From assembly GCA_963995525.1 (NCBI GenBank), contig OZ023218.1:50791041-50855040 (forward strand): a stretch of DNA of 64,000 bases, read 5' to 3'. Origin of the DNA: Escarpia spicata. Its lineage: Eukaryota > Annelida > Polychaeta > Sabellida > Siboglinidae. This document shows, piece after piece, positions 1 to 12,275 of this stretch (position 1 is the first letter of the stretch; the number at the start of each line of letters is the position of its first letter). The notes under the pieces were generated by a model. That model saw only the letters and a program-made list of their open reading frames with translations, searched no databases and was not told where the DNA came from. The translations under genes and the position numbers were made by a program.

Positions 1-759
1 ATTGTCTTAGTCACTTGGCATTGTGTTCGACCGTCAGTGGTCCCTCTGTGGGTCGGTATTGTGCAAGAAATGCCTACTTGTTTCAGATCGTTGTAGACTA
101 CCTTTGTAACACGCTTGAAGGCTTTCGTGGTTTGCTGGCATAGTTGATGCAATTGAAGACTTGTATACACTATCACCATGGCGACGGTCACGGCCCACAG
201 AAGATAATACTAGCAGTGTATAATAAAATCAGTAAAATAAGTAAAATCCAGCAAGGCACAAGTGTCCAGTTCGTAATTGTGACGTCGTGGTAATCCAGAA
301 ACATTCACGATGAGGCAAGAGGTAAAATCGAAGAACGGTACAGCTTGACACTTGTAATACTGTCAGTTATACGACGACAGCACATGTGGCAGCCGACAAG
401 CGCACACATAGCCATAGTCCTGTGGACTTAAGTATTTTATAAGTTTTATTATTATTGTCAGAGTTCACCTTGCTTTGTCCCCTTCACTTTGTTTGTAGAA
501 GTTTGGTCGTCAATTGGTATGGTAAATCGAACGAACGACACAGAAAACCGAATGGCATACCGAGAAAGTCTATGGAACTCAAGAAAGAACTTTTAAGAGC
601 AAACTTGCTCTGGATCAGCGAGTGACGTGAAGTTACAAGTGGCGCCACCGAGCGAACAAACAAGACAACGGTAGTCAGCTTTCTAGTAGTAAAGTAGACG
701 TATTCTGTGTTCGCGGATCGACCAGTAGTCGAAGTTGTTGCAAGTTGCAACCCAAAACA
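1..759. other. No gene recognised; leader of gag remnant
   Basis: I see no convincing coding region. The stretch lies directly upstream of a gypsy-type gag remnant, so part of it may be the old LTR or leader of that element. No second LTR copy was found by eye to prove it. The short ORFs here have no recognisable motif. Confidence 0.35.
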
Positions 760-1500
760 ATGGGGTCTAAGTTTAATCCGCCAAATGAATTTCACTTTCT
801 TCCCGAGAATTGGTCAAAGTAGATCAATCGGTGGTCAAGATTCCGGACGATTTCCAAACTTGACAAGGAAGAAGATAGTGTACAAATTGAGAGTATATTG
901 TACAGCATGGGATCAAGGGCTGAGTCTATAAAATTATGTTCCACTATTGGCCTCCTTACAGATGAAATTGTTAAGTGTAGGCCCACCAGTCTAAGGAATG
1001 AGTTTGATAACTATTTTTCACCGCGGCAATACGGCAAAATGCAAGCGGAAGGAGAGACGACGGAACAGTGTATCCGTGCATTGAACAAATCTGCGGACAT
1101 ATGTGAATTTCTGGACAATTCAACACAGATTATTGATCGCATCGTTGTTGGTGTACGGGATCAAGATGTATCTCGCGAAATGCAGAAGTTGGACGTAAGT
1201 CTTCTGACCGAAGCCAAAGCTGTATCGATGGCACGACGAGCGGAGGAAGTAGAGCGGCAAATGCGAGAACTAAACACGCATACCCAATCGTAGTGCTGTG
1301 CGAGCCCACAATCAGCGATGACAATGAAATCGCCCAGTCTCACATGCAGTCTGCAAAGGACTGTACCCGACGTGGAAACATGAAACACACAGAAGGAAGA
1401 TGCCCTGCCCTTTATGTAAAGTGCAAATCGTGCGGACTGCGTGAACATTTCGCAAGGTGCTGCAGATCCACGAATCGCGGTCGTTAGTTTCGGACATGGG
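760..1500 (+). pseudogene. gag: Ty3/Gypsy gag remnant (capsid plus zinc knuckle)
   Basis: Translation from the ATG at 760 gives a start typical of invertebrate gypsy Gag (MGSKFNPPNEFHF), then a capsid-like helical region (LYSMGSRAESI, EFDNYFSPRQ, IIDRIVVGVRD). A change of frame near 1293 leads to a CCHC-like region with the cysteine/histidine series CTRRGNMKHTEGRCPA and CKSCGLREHFARCC. An in-frame TAG near 815 stands where a Trp is expected (WSK*INRW). No protease, RT or integrase follows, so the element is 3'-truncated. Family assignment comes from motif recognition; the stop and frameshift are seen directly. Confidence 0.7.
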
Positions 1501-2959
1501 CAAATGAGCGTTGTTGATGCAGACCAAGACAACGTATAGTTCCTTGGTGAGATATGTGATAATTCGAATAGTTGGACCAGATCAGGGCGCGTTTTTATAG
1601 AATTTTCACTGGGGGGCAATGTCTTAAAAGGGCACTTCTAATGGGTAAAAAGGGCAGTTTACGCATACATTAGTGATTGTGGTCATAACCCTTAGGCATA
1701 TATGAAAGCTTGATATAATGTGTTATATTCATCTTTCATATAAACGAATAAAAAGTAAGCCCTACACGGGGCTGGTTTGGGGGAATGGGGCACACTGGGG
1801 GAAGTTGGTCTGACTGGGGGGAGGCAAACGAAAGGGCTGGGGGCAATGCCCCCCACTTTGTACGTTAAAAAACCTGTATGTACGTCTTCTTTCGGTTTCG
1901 TTTCGATGCACAGCCAAGCGTGGGTTGGCTTGCCCAAGATGGTGGTCATTCTGAAACCCCACAGACACGCGCAGTTCATCTCAAGAACTAGCTGCTACAG
2001 AATAATCGCCTCCGCGTGGATCGTTAGTGCCGGCGTAGGAGCGTTTCCCACAATGTGGAAATTAGACTTGTGCACGATTAATACACTGACCAACGGTAGA
2101 AGTTTGTCTGCATTGTAGTATATTACATCGTGACATTCTTTGCACCTGGGGTTGCATGCATCAACGCTACAGCGAAAATCTATCTTGTGGTTGTCTAAAC
2201 TCACCGGGAAATGTCGGCACAGGAACATTCTGTCTGCGAAGGAATGATGACTCTAGCGGCGATTCGTGCGCCAGAAATATCCCCGTAATTTGCTTCGTCG
2301 CTCTGGCTCCACTAGTTTATAGACATGGCCAACGTATATGGTAATTGTCCTCATACAGTTTAACATGCAGATATTGAAGAACTAGAATGTGTTTTTGCTC
2401 TTTCGTATGTTCATCATTCACCGCAAACGACTTGCCCAGGAATAATTGAAATTTATTCAGCCTTTTCTATAACTCCATCACGTCTAACAGTAAGCAGGAG
2501 ACCATTGACTTCCCCACGTTGTTTGTTTATTTTGTAAGCTGTTGCTTGCAGCTTTCCATTTGCAACGTCTTAGCGGTCATGTTACCCGTACACGTAATTT
2601 CCAAGAGACGTCCTGACAACAATGTCCAATTTGTTTTGATGGACTGTTTTACACCGCCGTCGAAAGTGCTCCAAGCATGAGAAGCATATTAAAAATATTG
2701 CACCGTGTCTGTTTCCCCAAGAGCCATGGACATTGTCGCACACTTGTTGTGATCCTTGATTTCAGGTTCTCCACTTTGGTCATTTGTAATGGTCTTGATA
2801 TATCAAGAACTTTATTATATAATGGAAAACTGTGATCTTTGATTTCGCCCAATAAGGCACCAAAGTGGTATATTTCACAGGGAAATCAACTTTTAGATGT
2901 TTACATGTTGGGAAGCAGAATCGCAGGGAGAGGATCAACATTTGTTTGTCCATCATAAT
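1501..2959. other. Unassigned, possibly decayed repeat DNA
   Basis: No gene assigned. A G-rich stretch with several GGGG runs lies at about 1768-1850. Between 2000 and 2900 the minus strand has several short open stretches with protein-like composition in changing frames, suggesting decayed coding DNA, but I could not identify the family. It may continue the minus-strand remnant at 2960-3108. Confidence 0.3.
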
Positions 2960-3108
2960 TATCTTTGGATTAAAAATAGGTTTCGTCTTCGATGTGTTGG
3001 TAAGAGGACAGTATCACGAGGAGTACCACCGCCGAACAAAGTGTCGACAATATCTCGTTACTCTCATGGTAGTTATCCCATGCTAATTCTCACATACCCG
3101 CGACTTAG
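2960..3108 (-). pseudogene. Uncharacterised PIN/CXC repeat family, copy 1, part left of the LINE
   Basis: Reading the minus strand from 3108 gives, across a frame change, the stretches LAWDNYHESNE and VDTLFGGGTPRDTV. From memory these match a conserved block (AWDN plus an HDTV-like motif) of large multi-copy uncharacterised proteins in invertebrate genomes. The block should follow directly the ETDLATNTSDIYCTTADILH stretch found on the minus strand at 6657-6840, on the other side of the LINE. The two pieces are therefore one gene copy split by the insertion. Function unknown. The assignment needs a protein search. Confidence 0.45.
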
Positions 3109-3153
3109 CCAATTCAAATCCGTGGACAAGCTGACTTCAACAAACTATAAACA

Positions 3154-6100
3154 ATGACTGACAACAATAACAGGGATATAAATCCAACATATGATGTGGA
3201 TATAAATCCAGTATATGATGCCAATAATGGTAAGAATACACTACGTCTACAACATGATCTTAGCCTGACAGATGATGTTGATTTATTAGGACATGATGTT
3301 AATCTAAATGTATTTCAACTCCAAGAAGACAATGCACATGAGCTTGGTCCAATAATTGATCCCAATAATAACTTTTGTAATGATAACTCACCTTGTCAAT
3401 ATTATTCAAATCCACGATGGAGAGGTATCTCCAATAATATTAATGATAAACAACGGTTTAAATTAATTCATTTCAATGCAAGAAGTCTAAATGCAAATTC
3501 CAAACAAATTGAGAGCTACATTCATGCTTCTGATATAGTATTTGATGTAATTGCCATCTCGGAAACTTGGAATGATCCTAAAGCAATGCAACACCATAAC
3601 CTACCTATGTATAAGTCTTTTCATGTCTGTAGAGAAAATGTTAGAGGAGGTGGTGTTGCTATTTACGTACATAACAGTATTAACTGCACTCAAATTGAAA
3701 GTAAATCTTTATCAATAAATGATATCCTTGAATGTATCACAGTGGAATTGATAATAGAAAACCAAAAAAATATAACAGTAGGTTGTATCTACCGCAAACC
3801 AGGATCTAACATAGACATCTTCTGTGAAAACATAACAAACATCTTTGGAAACACACACACCAACAAGACACTGTTTCTATGTGGAGATTTTAATGTAGAC
3901 ATCTTAAAACATGACAACCATTTAGGTACAAAACATTTTATTGACACCATGTATAGCTTAGGCCTGTATCCTCTTATCACTAAGCCAACAAGAATTACTC
4001 GAGATTCAACCACTCTGATTGACAACATTTTTACAAATGCCATAAACAAGCGAACTACAAATGGTATTTTAATCAGCGACATAACTGACCATTTTCCAAT
4101 ATTTACACTATGTGAATATGAAATAACTAAAATGAAAACAGAAATGCACAAAAAAGTACGAAATCATAAAAATGAAAACACAAATTCTTTTATAGCAGAT
4201 TTAAGAAGTGAAACATGGGAAAATGTATTTAGCACAAAAGATGTTGAAGTAGCTTATGGTATATTTATTGATACATTTATGGAAAAATATGATAAACATT
4301 GCCCAGTCAGAAAAATAACCAAACAACATGTAATCAGTGATAAGCCATGGTTCACAACTGGATTGAAAAATGCTTGTCACAAGAAAAACCACTTGTATAG
4401 AAAATTTCTAAAAAATAGATCACAAGAAACGGAACATTGTTACAAAAATTATAAAAATAAACTAACTACAATACTAAGAAATGCAGAAAAAGAATACTAT
4501 AGAAAACTATTGGATGACCAAAAACAAAACAGTAAAGAAACTTGGAACATCTTAAATACGCTTATTAATAAGAGGCAAAATTAATCTTCTTATCCTGAAT
4601 ATTTTGTAATGGAGGGTAGAAAAATTACCAACAAGAAAGACATTGCAGATGGATTTAACATCTTCTTTTCAAACATTGGCAAAAAACTAGCTGCTAAAAT
4701 AGATCCACCGGTAAATGGTGCCTCATTTCATGACTATCTTCAAAACAAAAATAAAAACAGCATGTTCTTAAATCCAGTAAGTGAAGAAGAAGTCGGTAGG
4801 ATCATCGGAGCATGTAAAAACAAAACCTCAACAGACAGTAATGATATCAGTATGAATATCATAAAGAAAGTTATGCAATCAATTATTACGCCATTAACAG
4901 CAATATTTAACATGTCGTTTGAAAATGGAGTTTTTCCTTCTAGAATGAAAGTAGCCAAAGTCATACCTATATTTAAAAATGGTTCAAAAACAGAATTTAA
5001 CAACTATAGACCAATATCCTTGTTGTGTCAATTTTCCAAAATACTTGAAAAACTCTATAATAAAAGACTCGAAGAATTTATTGATAAAAATGATATCTTA
5101 TCCAACAGTCAATACGGCTTCCGATCCTCAATGTCCACCTCACATGCATTGATTGACCTGGTTGAAGAAATTAGTACATCATTAGATAAAAAAAAATACA
5201 CACTTGGCGTTTTTGTTGATTTAAAGAAAGCATTTGACACTGTAAATCATTCAATACTAATAAAAAAACTAAATTTCTATGGTGTTCGTGGTGTGGCTGA
5301 GAAATGGGTAGAAAGTTATCTACGCAACAGAAGTCAATTTGTCAAAATAGATGAATGTTCATCTAATCTCCTAAATGTGTCATGTGGAGTACCACAGGGG
5401 TCTGTGCTAGGCCCAAGACTGTTCATTTTATATATTAATGACATATGTAATGTATCAGAACTTCTTAAATTTGTGCTGTTTGCAGGTGATACCAACATAT
5501 TATATTCTGACACGGATGTACATAGACTAAAACATGTTGTTAATTGTGAACTAGATAAACTATATACATGGTTCACCGTTAACAAATTGTCTCTGAATAT
5601 ATCAAAAACCAACTACATTATCTTTGGTAACCGTAAGATAAATATTGACTTAGATATAACATTTTGCAATCACAGAATTAATAGAGTTAACATGACAAAA
5701 TTCCTTGGAGTAAACATTGATGAAAAACTTACCTGGAAATATCATATAAACAGTGTGAAGACTAAGCTATCTAGAATAGTTGGAGTAATGTATAGAGCAA
5801 GTCATATCCTAGGAAACAAAAGTTTACTTACCTTATATTATTCACTCTTCTTACCAATAATGAGTTACTGTTGTGAAGTTTGGGGAACTACATATATCAC
5901 CAATGTACATTGTATTACAATCTTACAAAAGAGGGTGATTAGACTGATATATGGTGTTGATAGACTTCATCATACCAATACGTTATTTAATAGATGTAGA
6001 GTACTAAGATTTCAAGACATAATAGATTTTAAGATCTTGTCAATTATGTATAAAGTGTATAACAATTTACTAGTACCTGTCAATGTGCAGTGTTTGTTTA

Positions 6101-6300
6101 CTAAACAAACTTCCTCACACTCCTCCCGAGTTCAATATCAATATGTCCGACAATGTGTTCGAACTAACGTTAAACTAAAGTGTTTAGCAATCTATGGTGT
6201 AAAACGCTGGAATTCATTACCTTCCAGTACTACAATGGTGTCAACATTTCATGCATTTGTTTGTAAATTAAAAAGGAACATGATCGAGAAATATAACTAA
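3154..6300 (+). pseudogene. pol: LINE endonuclease-reverse transcriptase, one stop and a mutated active site
   Basis: This is a single frame of 1,048 codons broken by one TAA at 4582-4584. Residues about 105-330 form an APE-type endonuclease (LIHFNARSLN, ISETWNDP, GGGVAIYVHN, CIYRKPGS, LCGDFNVDI, TLIDNIFTN, ISDITDHFPIF). After the stop comes the RT: NNYRPISLLCQFSK, QYGFRSSMSTSHAL, VFVDLKKAFDTVNH, GVPQGSVLGPRLF. The catalytic motif expected to read FADD is FAGD (FAGDTNILY, near 5483), so one metal-binding aspartate is lost. The C-terminus carries the usual thumb and WNSLPSS motif. The copy is dead but otherwise well preserved. Confidence 0.88.
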
Positions 6301-6624
6301 AAATAGGTCATTGGTCAAAAACTGTATATTCAATTCTAACTTGCACTAAACTGTTATCAATAAGTGAGCATATCGCAACTAAAAATTTAAATGATTAATT
6401 GTCAAATAAGTACTACTATCAATGTGTTATTTTTTTTATTTATATTATAATAGCCAATAATAACTAACATTGTACTATTATGTAATATCTGCCATATTCC
6501 ACGTGTTGTATGTAAATAATTCTTAGGGGTATACAAATACAAGAGTTTCTTCAGTATACCCCTTTTTTCTGACACACTCATTCTGATATACCATATACAC
6601 TGTATGTATCTTTTGTTGGAAAAA

Positions 6625-6655
6625 TAAACACTTACTTACTTACTTACTTACTTAG
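6625..6655 (+). repeat. (CTTA)n microsatellite tail of the LINE
   Basis: Tandem ACTT/CTTA units follow an AATAAA at the 3' end of the LINE. Short tandem tails of this kind are common 3' ends of non-LTR elements. Confidence 0.85.
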
Positions 6656-6656
6656 T

Positions 6657-8000
6657 GTAAAATATCTGCCGTGGTACAATATATGTCTGATGTATTTGTG
6701 GCCAAGTCAGTTTCAACCATTTCTACTACACTATTTATAACTGGCGGAATGGCCGAAGCGATTGATGACTTCCAGTAATGTTCTGCTACCTGTCGTAATC
6801 CTGATTCCAGTTCCATACATAGGTGTATGGACGCTTTTGTTCAACCCCTTGTAGTTGCGAACAGGAAATCATCTGACGTTGACTTTACTTACAAGTCCTT
6901 CAATTCGATCGTTAGAAGACGACTCACTGCAACCGGTGCCTAACACCGAGGGAATCCACCAGCTCTGGTGGTGTCTCTCCTTGTGCGCGTGTCAGAGCTA
7001 CTGCTGTCGTAGCATGTGGTATGTCTTGCTTTGTACTCTTCAGTAACATGATAATGCTGTGCGATGAAATGCTGCCTCTTCTGCCGATATATCAGCGAAG
7101 GTAGCCCGCCTTACGACACGTTCCTTTCTTAGAGTTGCGGTATATACGATCAGTCCCTGCTTGTTGCTATAGTTGAATTTTCTCAACTGAGTAGGATATT
7201 GTTTTTAAATGCTCTTACACAACGTTTGGGCTGGATATGTAGATTCAACCGTTGCCATGTTTTCCATATATCGGTTGTGCAGAGAGGTAAGCAGTTCAGA
7301 CCCTTGGTTTTCAATCAATGTGGTGTTTATGCGGTGTTAAGGCTTCAAATGCTGCAGTGTGCAGCTGCGCTACATGTTAGTTTTGGTTACTGCTAGTGCT
7401 CTTTTAATGTATTCTCTTCTGCGTGAATGGTGATATTTAACTTTCTTTGCTTTGCTGGCCAATCCTGCTATTCGTGAAAGCATATAACTTCATAGTGTAA
7501 TAATTCTACTGCTTGCCTGATGCTGTCCTTTGCTTTTTTCACCTCATAGCTACCCATATAATTTTCGCTTGGCTTTTCCAACAGATTTAGATGCAGTCTT
7601 ACAAAATACAGATTTGTCTGAAAACTCGCCGATAGAGCTGGTTTGGGGGACCTCTGTAGAAAACCATAAGTTTGGTGTTGTAGAACTAAGAAGACCATTT
7701 CCCTAACCTTTCTGTTGAGTGACTCTGTGTGGTAACTCAAGTTTAACTCATACTGATCGGATAGTTTTATGACAACATACTTGAACGTCTTGTACAACCT
7801 GTCTTATGTTGTTGCTATATCTATATTCCCCCATGACTTGTCGTCAAAGGATTTAACACTATCAGTCGTTTTATCACCAAGTTGTACGATTCAAGACCAC
7901 TTTGTGAAATTAATGATAATACATTGAAAAACTATAAAAATCGCGCTTGCAATAACAATAACGCAGCGGTTACATAGTATGTAGCATTGGTTAGATCAAA
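6657..8000 (-). pseudogene. Uncharacterised PIN/CXC repeat family, copy 1, N-terminal part
   Basis: The minus strand holds a decayed coding region. About 7880-7468 reads QLGDKTTDSVKSFDDKSWG, one stop, then RKVREMVFLVLQHQTYGF, FVRLHLNLLEKPSENY, AVELLHYEVICFHE. Further on, WKTWQRLNLHIQPKRCVRAF is readable. Between 6840 and 6657, with frame changes, are PMYGTGIRITTGSRTLLEVI, NRFGHSASYK and VETDLATNTSDIYCTTADIL. From memory these are N-terminal blocks of a large multi-copy uncharacterised protein family found in marine invertebrates. The gene was already there when the LINE inserted. Multiple stops and frameshifts are seen. No function is claimed. Confidence 0.5.
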
Positions 8001-8354
8001 GACCGTTATCGTGGGATAAGATATAATATCTAGCAAACTATGCAACCATATTTGTATTTACGTTGAATATGTTCGTACCGACTTGAGAATGAATCGCAAA
8101 ACGTTGTGCTGTAGCATACAACACTGACGTCAGTGCGGTCACTGTCCTGAAGTAGCTAGTCGTAACTATTACTATTATTACTGTTAGGCACTTCATATTA
8201 GTGAAACAATAATATAAGTAGTAGTAGTAAATAACTTCTTACGCGCCAATATCCTCAGACAAACCGAGCTCAGTGGCGCACCAAAACCAAAGGATTAAGC
8301 TTTTTCGTACTCGTGTAATAAGCGGAAGTCGTCAACAAATGGATGGATGTGCTA
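8001..8354. other. No feature recognised
   Basis: AT-rich sequence without a credible ORF, RNA gene or clear repeat. Confidence 0.4.
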
Positions 8355-8657
8355 GGAAGCTAGGGAGGATAGGCGATATTGAAAAGATAGGTTTTGAGGT
8401 GACGACGAAATGTAACAATATTTTCTGCTGATTTAACATTAACGGGAAGCGGATTCCATATTCCTGCAACTGAAAAAGCTCGAGTTCCAGCCTTTGTCTT
8501 AACTCTAAGAACAGATAACAACTTTGAACCAGACGACCGACGTTGTCTGGTTTGTCTGGCTGGTGTGAGCATTGAGTGTAAATAATAATAAGAAGAAGAA
8601 CACTTATATAGCGCCATAAATCTAGATAAATCCATTCGGAGGCGCTTAGAATACATC

Positions 8658-8659
<2 letters not shown>

Positions 8660-8698
<39 letters not shown>
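8660..8698. repeat. (TA)n microsatellite
   Basis: About 19 uninterrupted AT dinucleotides, just next to a GAGGCGCTTAGAATA motif. Confidence 0.95.
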
Positions 8699-8701
<3 letters not shown>

Positions 8702-9590
8702 GAACATTAATAAGCTACGTAAAATTAATAATATTAAATTAGTTAAAATAAATGACAATATATACACTAATTAAACAAATACGTTACAGCTAAAGATGAT
8801 CATTAAAATTAAATTAAAGGTATGTTGATAATAAATTAGTAAAGATTGTGTAAAATTTGTTTTAAAACATGTACAAGATAAAAAATAAAAAAAATAAAAA
8901 TAAAACTGACTAAACGCGGACGTCGTCGATGAAATGCTCAATTCGGCGGAGAGACAACATTCTGTTGATTTCGATCATCTCGAATTACAAAGTGTGTAGA
9001 TGTATAGCTGGGTATCGTCCGCGTAGAGGTGGAAGCCCAGGTTGTGTCTTCTGGTGATATCACCGATAGGTGCTGTGTACGCAGAAAACAACAGAGGCCC
9101 CAGCACCGATCCTTGAGAGACGCCACAAGTGACGCTGGTTTTGCTGGAAGCGCCACCTGGTATATTTACTGACTGCTACCTGTCGGTTCTGAGATGAGAT
9201 AAAACAGTGGGGCCTATATCCGGCGGTCAGGTCTTTTAAGTTTTATTGTTTTTTTCTCCAGTGCTTAGCCACGTCTCTGTGATAGCTACAAGATCCATAT
9301 TCACCTCGGTCACGTAATCCGTGAATACATCGGTCTTGTTGCGCATTGCACGAACGCTAACAATGCCCAATGTGACCGGTACCGCGATACGGCTGACCGC
9401 ACTCGTGTTACTGGAAGGCGACATGGCGGATACAGCAATCCTGGACACCGGATGAGTCTTGTGTAATGGAATATGAATGAAAGTCTTAATGTCCTGTTTG
9501 GTAAATGCCCCATGCCTGGTGTCAGTAGGTTTGGCTGGTATAGTAGACCGCACTGAAAGACGTACACGTATGGGTCGTTGTTTGTGGGTG

Positions 9591-9607
9591 CCCCCCCCCC
9601 CCCCCCC
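9591..9607. repeat. Poly-C tract (17 C)
   Basis: A run of 17 cytosines inside the L2-like fragment. Run length may be uncertain for sequencing reasons. Confidence 0.9.
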
Positions 9608-9659
9608 GGCAACCACGATGGGTGGGTGATGGAGTGCCACCTCCGCATCACGAAATTCT

Positions 9660-10862
9660 TAAGCAAAACTATAGTATTACTAATACAGTTTATATTATGT
9701 CAACGTGAGCTTGGTGGATACGTATTATAGTACCACGTATTGTAATATATAAGTGTATTGTCAAGTTGCATGTCTCACTAAACCATTATAATAAACCCCG
9801 TAGCGAGTGTCTCACCTATACTGAATGGAGACCAACCAACGAAGCAAAAGTCATGTAACATAGAAGAGACATGCACCACCACCGAGCACGAGTGGAGCAA
9901 CTCGGGGAAGGAAGAGATCGTTCGCCGTGCCACTGTAGCCTCATAGCGTCGAAAACAAGCGAGAACACTGGGTGCAGAAGCAATAATGCGCCGACTGTTT
10001 TCGGAGAGTAAGGATGGAGAAGAACTAATGTGCAGGAATGGCGCACGACGACTGGCCACTGTCCGAATGTGCAGCATTATTTAGTTTTGGACGCACCTTT
10101 TTAGCGAGTCAAAAATGGGTGATGTTCTGAAACACCCCGTAGATACAGTAATTTTATTATACGCTAAATTTTAGCATAGGCGTAGTCAGATAAGTGGAGA
10201 AGGTAATATCGTAGACATTTTGTATTAGAATGAAAAGTGTTAACTTTATGACAAATCTTCTTAAGGAGCCCGTTTTATACGCCGTTCTTACAAACACTGC
10301 GTGTTCGGACGCTAGTGCGCAGCAGTAACAGTGCGTAGGCCAGTTCGGACGCGTGTCTGTTACGTACACCAGTATTGGCTAATTGATGTCAATAAGTTAC
10401 ATCTGATGTATTCATGCATGACTAATTCAATATTTATGTAATATAACAGCTATGTGTTCAGAATTCGCCCGAACCACAACGTACAAATAGGTATGAATTG
10501 TGTCTAAGAAAAACACTCTTCCCAAAGTGCCGCTCCCGAAAACGTGCCGCTGGGGCGATTTGCCCCCATCGCCCTCCTCCCCTCCTCCCTCTCGTTACGC
10601 CAGTGGAGTAAGTCAACGACTTGTCGAATTTCACTGCGAGGTACTTAATTCGGGTGTGATGTTGTTGGATTCTTTTTTTCACTGCAACGATCTTCCGTCT
10701 GGTGATTGCAGAGCAGTTTGTCATATATGGCTTCTCACTGTTTTGTGGCGTTAAGTCGAAGACGCCATCGATGGATGTGGTCCAAACAAGTTAACTCGTT
10801 AGTTATGTGTGCTGTATGTTTTCGTAGTATTACGCGCTTTAATAGAACCTCATTATACTAGA
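9660..10862. other. Unassigned interval upstream of the gypsy element
   Basis: No gene recognised. The ORFs at 9778-10077 and 10458-10724 (minus) and 10500-10754 (plus) are short, mutually overlapping and without motifs. A C-rich pyrimidine tract lies near 10563-10595. The right end (ACTAGA at 10857-10862) is one side of the probable gypsy target duplication. Confidence 0.4.
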
Positions 10863-11026
10863 TGTAGTGTTCAACTCTGTATAGTTCAATTACTGACTAA
10901 CTGAGTGACTAGTATCGCCACCTAGCGTATCGAGTGAGACTGAAGATCCGGGATAACTACATCCGGGCGGTTACAGTAAATAAACGTTTTCTCAAAGCTC
11001 TCAATAAACAGACTCAAAACATCATA
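10863..11026 (+). repeat. 5' LTR of gypsy element
   Basis: Starts TGTAGTGTTC and ends AAACATCATA. It matches 14890-15051 throughout except for a 2-bp difference (CTCTGTATAG versus CTCTATAG). It contains AATAAAC near its 3' end. The last base is ambiguous by one because the target duplication overlaps. Confidence 0.92.
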
Positions 11027-11136
11027 TTTGGCGACGAGTGATGCAGGTGTGAACTTCGCAACAAAGCTAAGTACTGCAATAATGTCCGATCTGCTAACGT
11101 ATCTGCTAACACTTCGATGTTAGTGCAAGCGGTGAC

Positions 11137-12275
11137 GTCGCAATTCGCTGGACCAAATGGGTCGCTCGCTTCAAAAATCTCATGACGGCGTGCAACATCA
11201 CGGACGACACACGTCAACGCGCACTACTGCTTCATTATGCGGGTGAAGAAACGCACGATATCTTCGACACGCTGCCTGTCGTCGCTGGTGACGATGACGA
11301 AAACGAACTTGACAAAGCAGTCAAAGCACTCACAACACACTTCGCTCCAAAGAGAAACCGCGAGTATGAAGTCTACAAGTTCAGACAGCAATGCAGGAGA
11401 AGGGGGAAGACATCACCGCGTACTACACGAGGCTGAGGCAGCTTGCAAAAACGTGTGAGTTCTCCGATATCGACAGAGAAATCATGAGCCAGATCGTACA
11501 GAACTGCGAGTCTAGTCGGCTTCGACTGAAGGCACTAAGTGACCCCGACATGACATTGACCAAACTGGTGGATGTCGCAAAGGTCATGGAACTGTCCGAG
11601 ATGCAAGCCAAGGACATAGAACGCGTCAATCACAACAGTCAGTCGGTGTCTGTCAACAAGATGTCAACCCACAAACCCAAACAATCACAGTGGGTTACGA
11701 AACCGAAGGACGAGAATAACGTGTGCCGCAACTGTGCGCAGACATGGCCGCACCCTGGAGGGAGATCGTCCTGCCCTGCCGCTGGGAAGGAGTGTATGAA
11801 CTGTCACAAGATGAATCACTTCGCTTCATGCTGCCTGTCTAGACCAACAACGCGCAGACCGACGAAAACGGAGAAACGTAAACAGAACACGCATAAACCA
11901 CAGAGACGAGGTGTACACATCGTTGCGGCTGAAGACAGTTCGAGTGATGACGCGTGTGTCTACAAACTATCACTGTGCAACGTCGGTGTCAACAAACGCG
12001 ATGCACGTCCACACTTCATTGTCAATGTCAACGGCCACGAACTGAACGTCATTGCTGACTCGGGAGCTGAAATCAACATCATCGATGAATGCGACTACGC
12101 CACGATGACACCGCAACCGCAGCTGAGCCGCGATGACACGAAGATCTTCCCGTACGGATCTGCAAAGCCACTTCCTGTCAAGGGTATCTTCACGGCCACT
12201 GTGAAATCTGCAACACAACAAAGTGACGAACTGTTCTATGTTGTAGCGGGCTCAGGTGGCTCACTTCTAGGATAG
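11137..12275 (+). pseudogene. gag: Gypsy Gag-protease
   Basis: The Gag frame reads IRWTKWVARFKNLM and then TACNITDDTRQRALLLHYAG. A frameshift near 11395 moves it into the frame EKGEDITAYYTRLRQLAKTC. A zinc knuckle follows (CRNC...CPAAGKECMNCHKMNHFASC, about 11730-11830). The aspartic protease active site is VIADSGAEINIID near 12050-12090, with the expected D-S-G-A. The frame ends at TAG 12273-12275 (GGSLLG*KTSKRLHLVRVV), but homologous sequence continues in the same frame into pol, so the TAG looks like a point nonsense change of a Tyr codon. Confidence 0.88.

Larger units (their letters stand above)
3109..6655 (+). mobile_element. Nearly full-length non-LTR retrotransposon (LINE-1 of this window)
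   Basis: The element runs from a short leader of about 45 bp through one long EN-RT reading frame, an AT-rich 3' UTR and a CTTA-repeat tail. It interrupts a minus-strand gene remnant: the protein block ending at 6657 continues at 3108. The hexamer ACTTAG occurs at 3103-3108 and again at the end of the tail, so it is either a target duplication or microsatellite overlap. No PHD or esterase ORF1 is present. It belongs to the CR1/L2/Rex-like group; the exact clade needs an RT phylogeny. Confidence 0.8.
8355..9645 (-). mobile_element. Internally deleted L2-like LINE fragment
   Basis: Three pieces of one LINE lie in order on the minus strand. At 9640-9236 is the start of an endonuclease (NKTDVFTDYVTEVNMDLVAI, then TETWLST). 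At about 9156-8940, across frame changes, is an RT core ([15 protein letters not shown], then [15 protein letters not shown]). At 8570-8360 is the C-terminal end (AFSVAGIWNPLPVNVKSAEN). The rest of EN and much of RT are missing. Between the RT and C-terminal pieces (8570-8940) lies AT-rich DNA with a TA microsatellite, probably a later insertion. The SVAG.WN.LP and YADDTQLY signatures resemble the L2 clade. Confidence 0.65.

Noticed and set aside
1..759. A 5' LTR for the gag remnant
   Set aside because: No matching second copy seen downstream and no clear LTR end motifs.
1995..2228. Minus-strand ORF with several cysteines (RCSVDACNPRCKEC) as a possible zinc-finger gene
   Set aside because: Short, no recognisable domain, flanked by stops and shifting frames. 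Kept only as unassigned decayed DNA.
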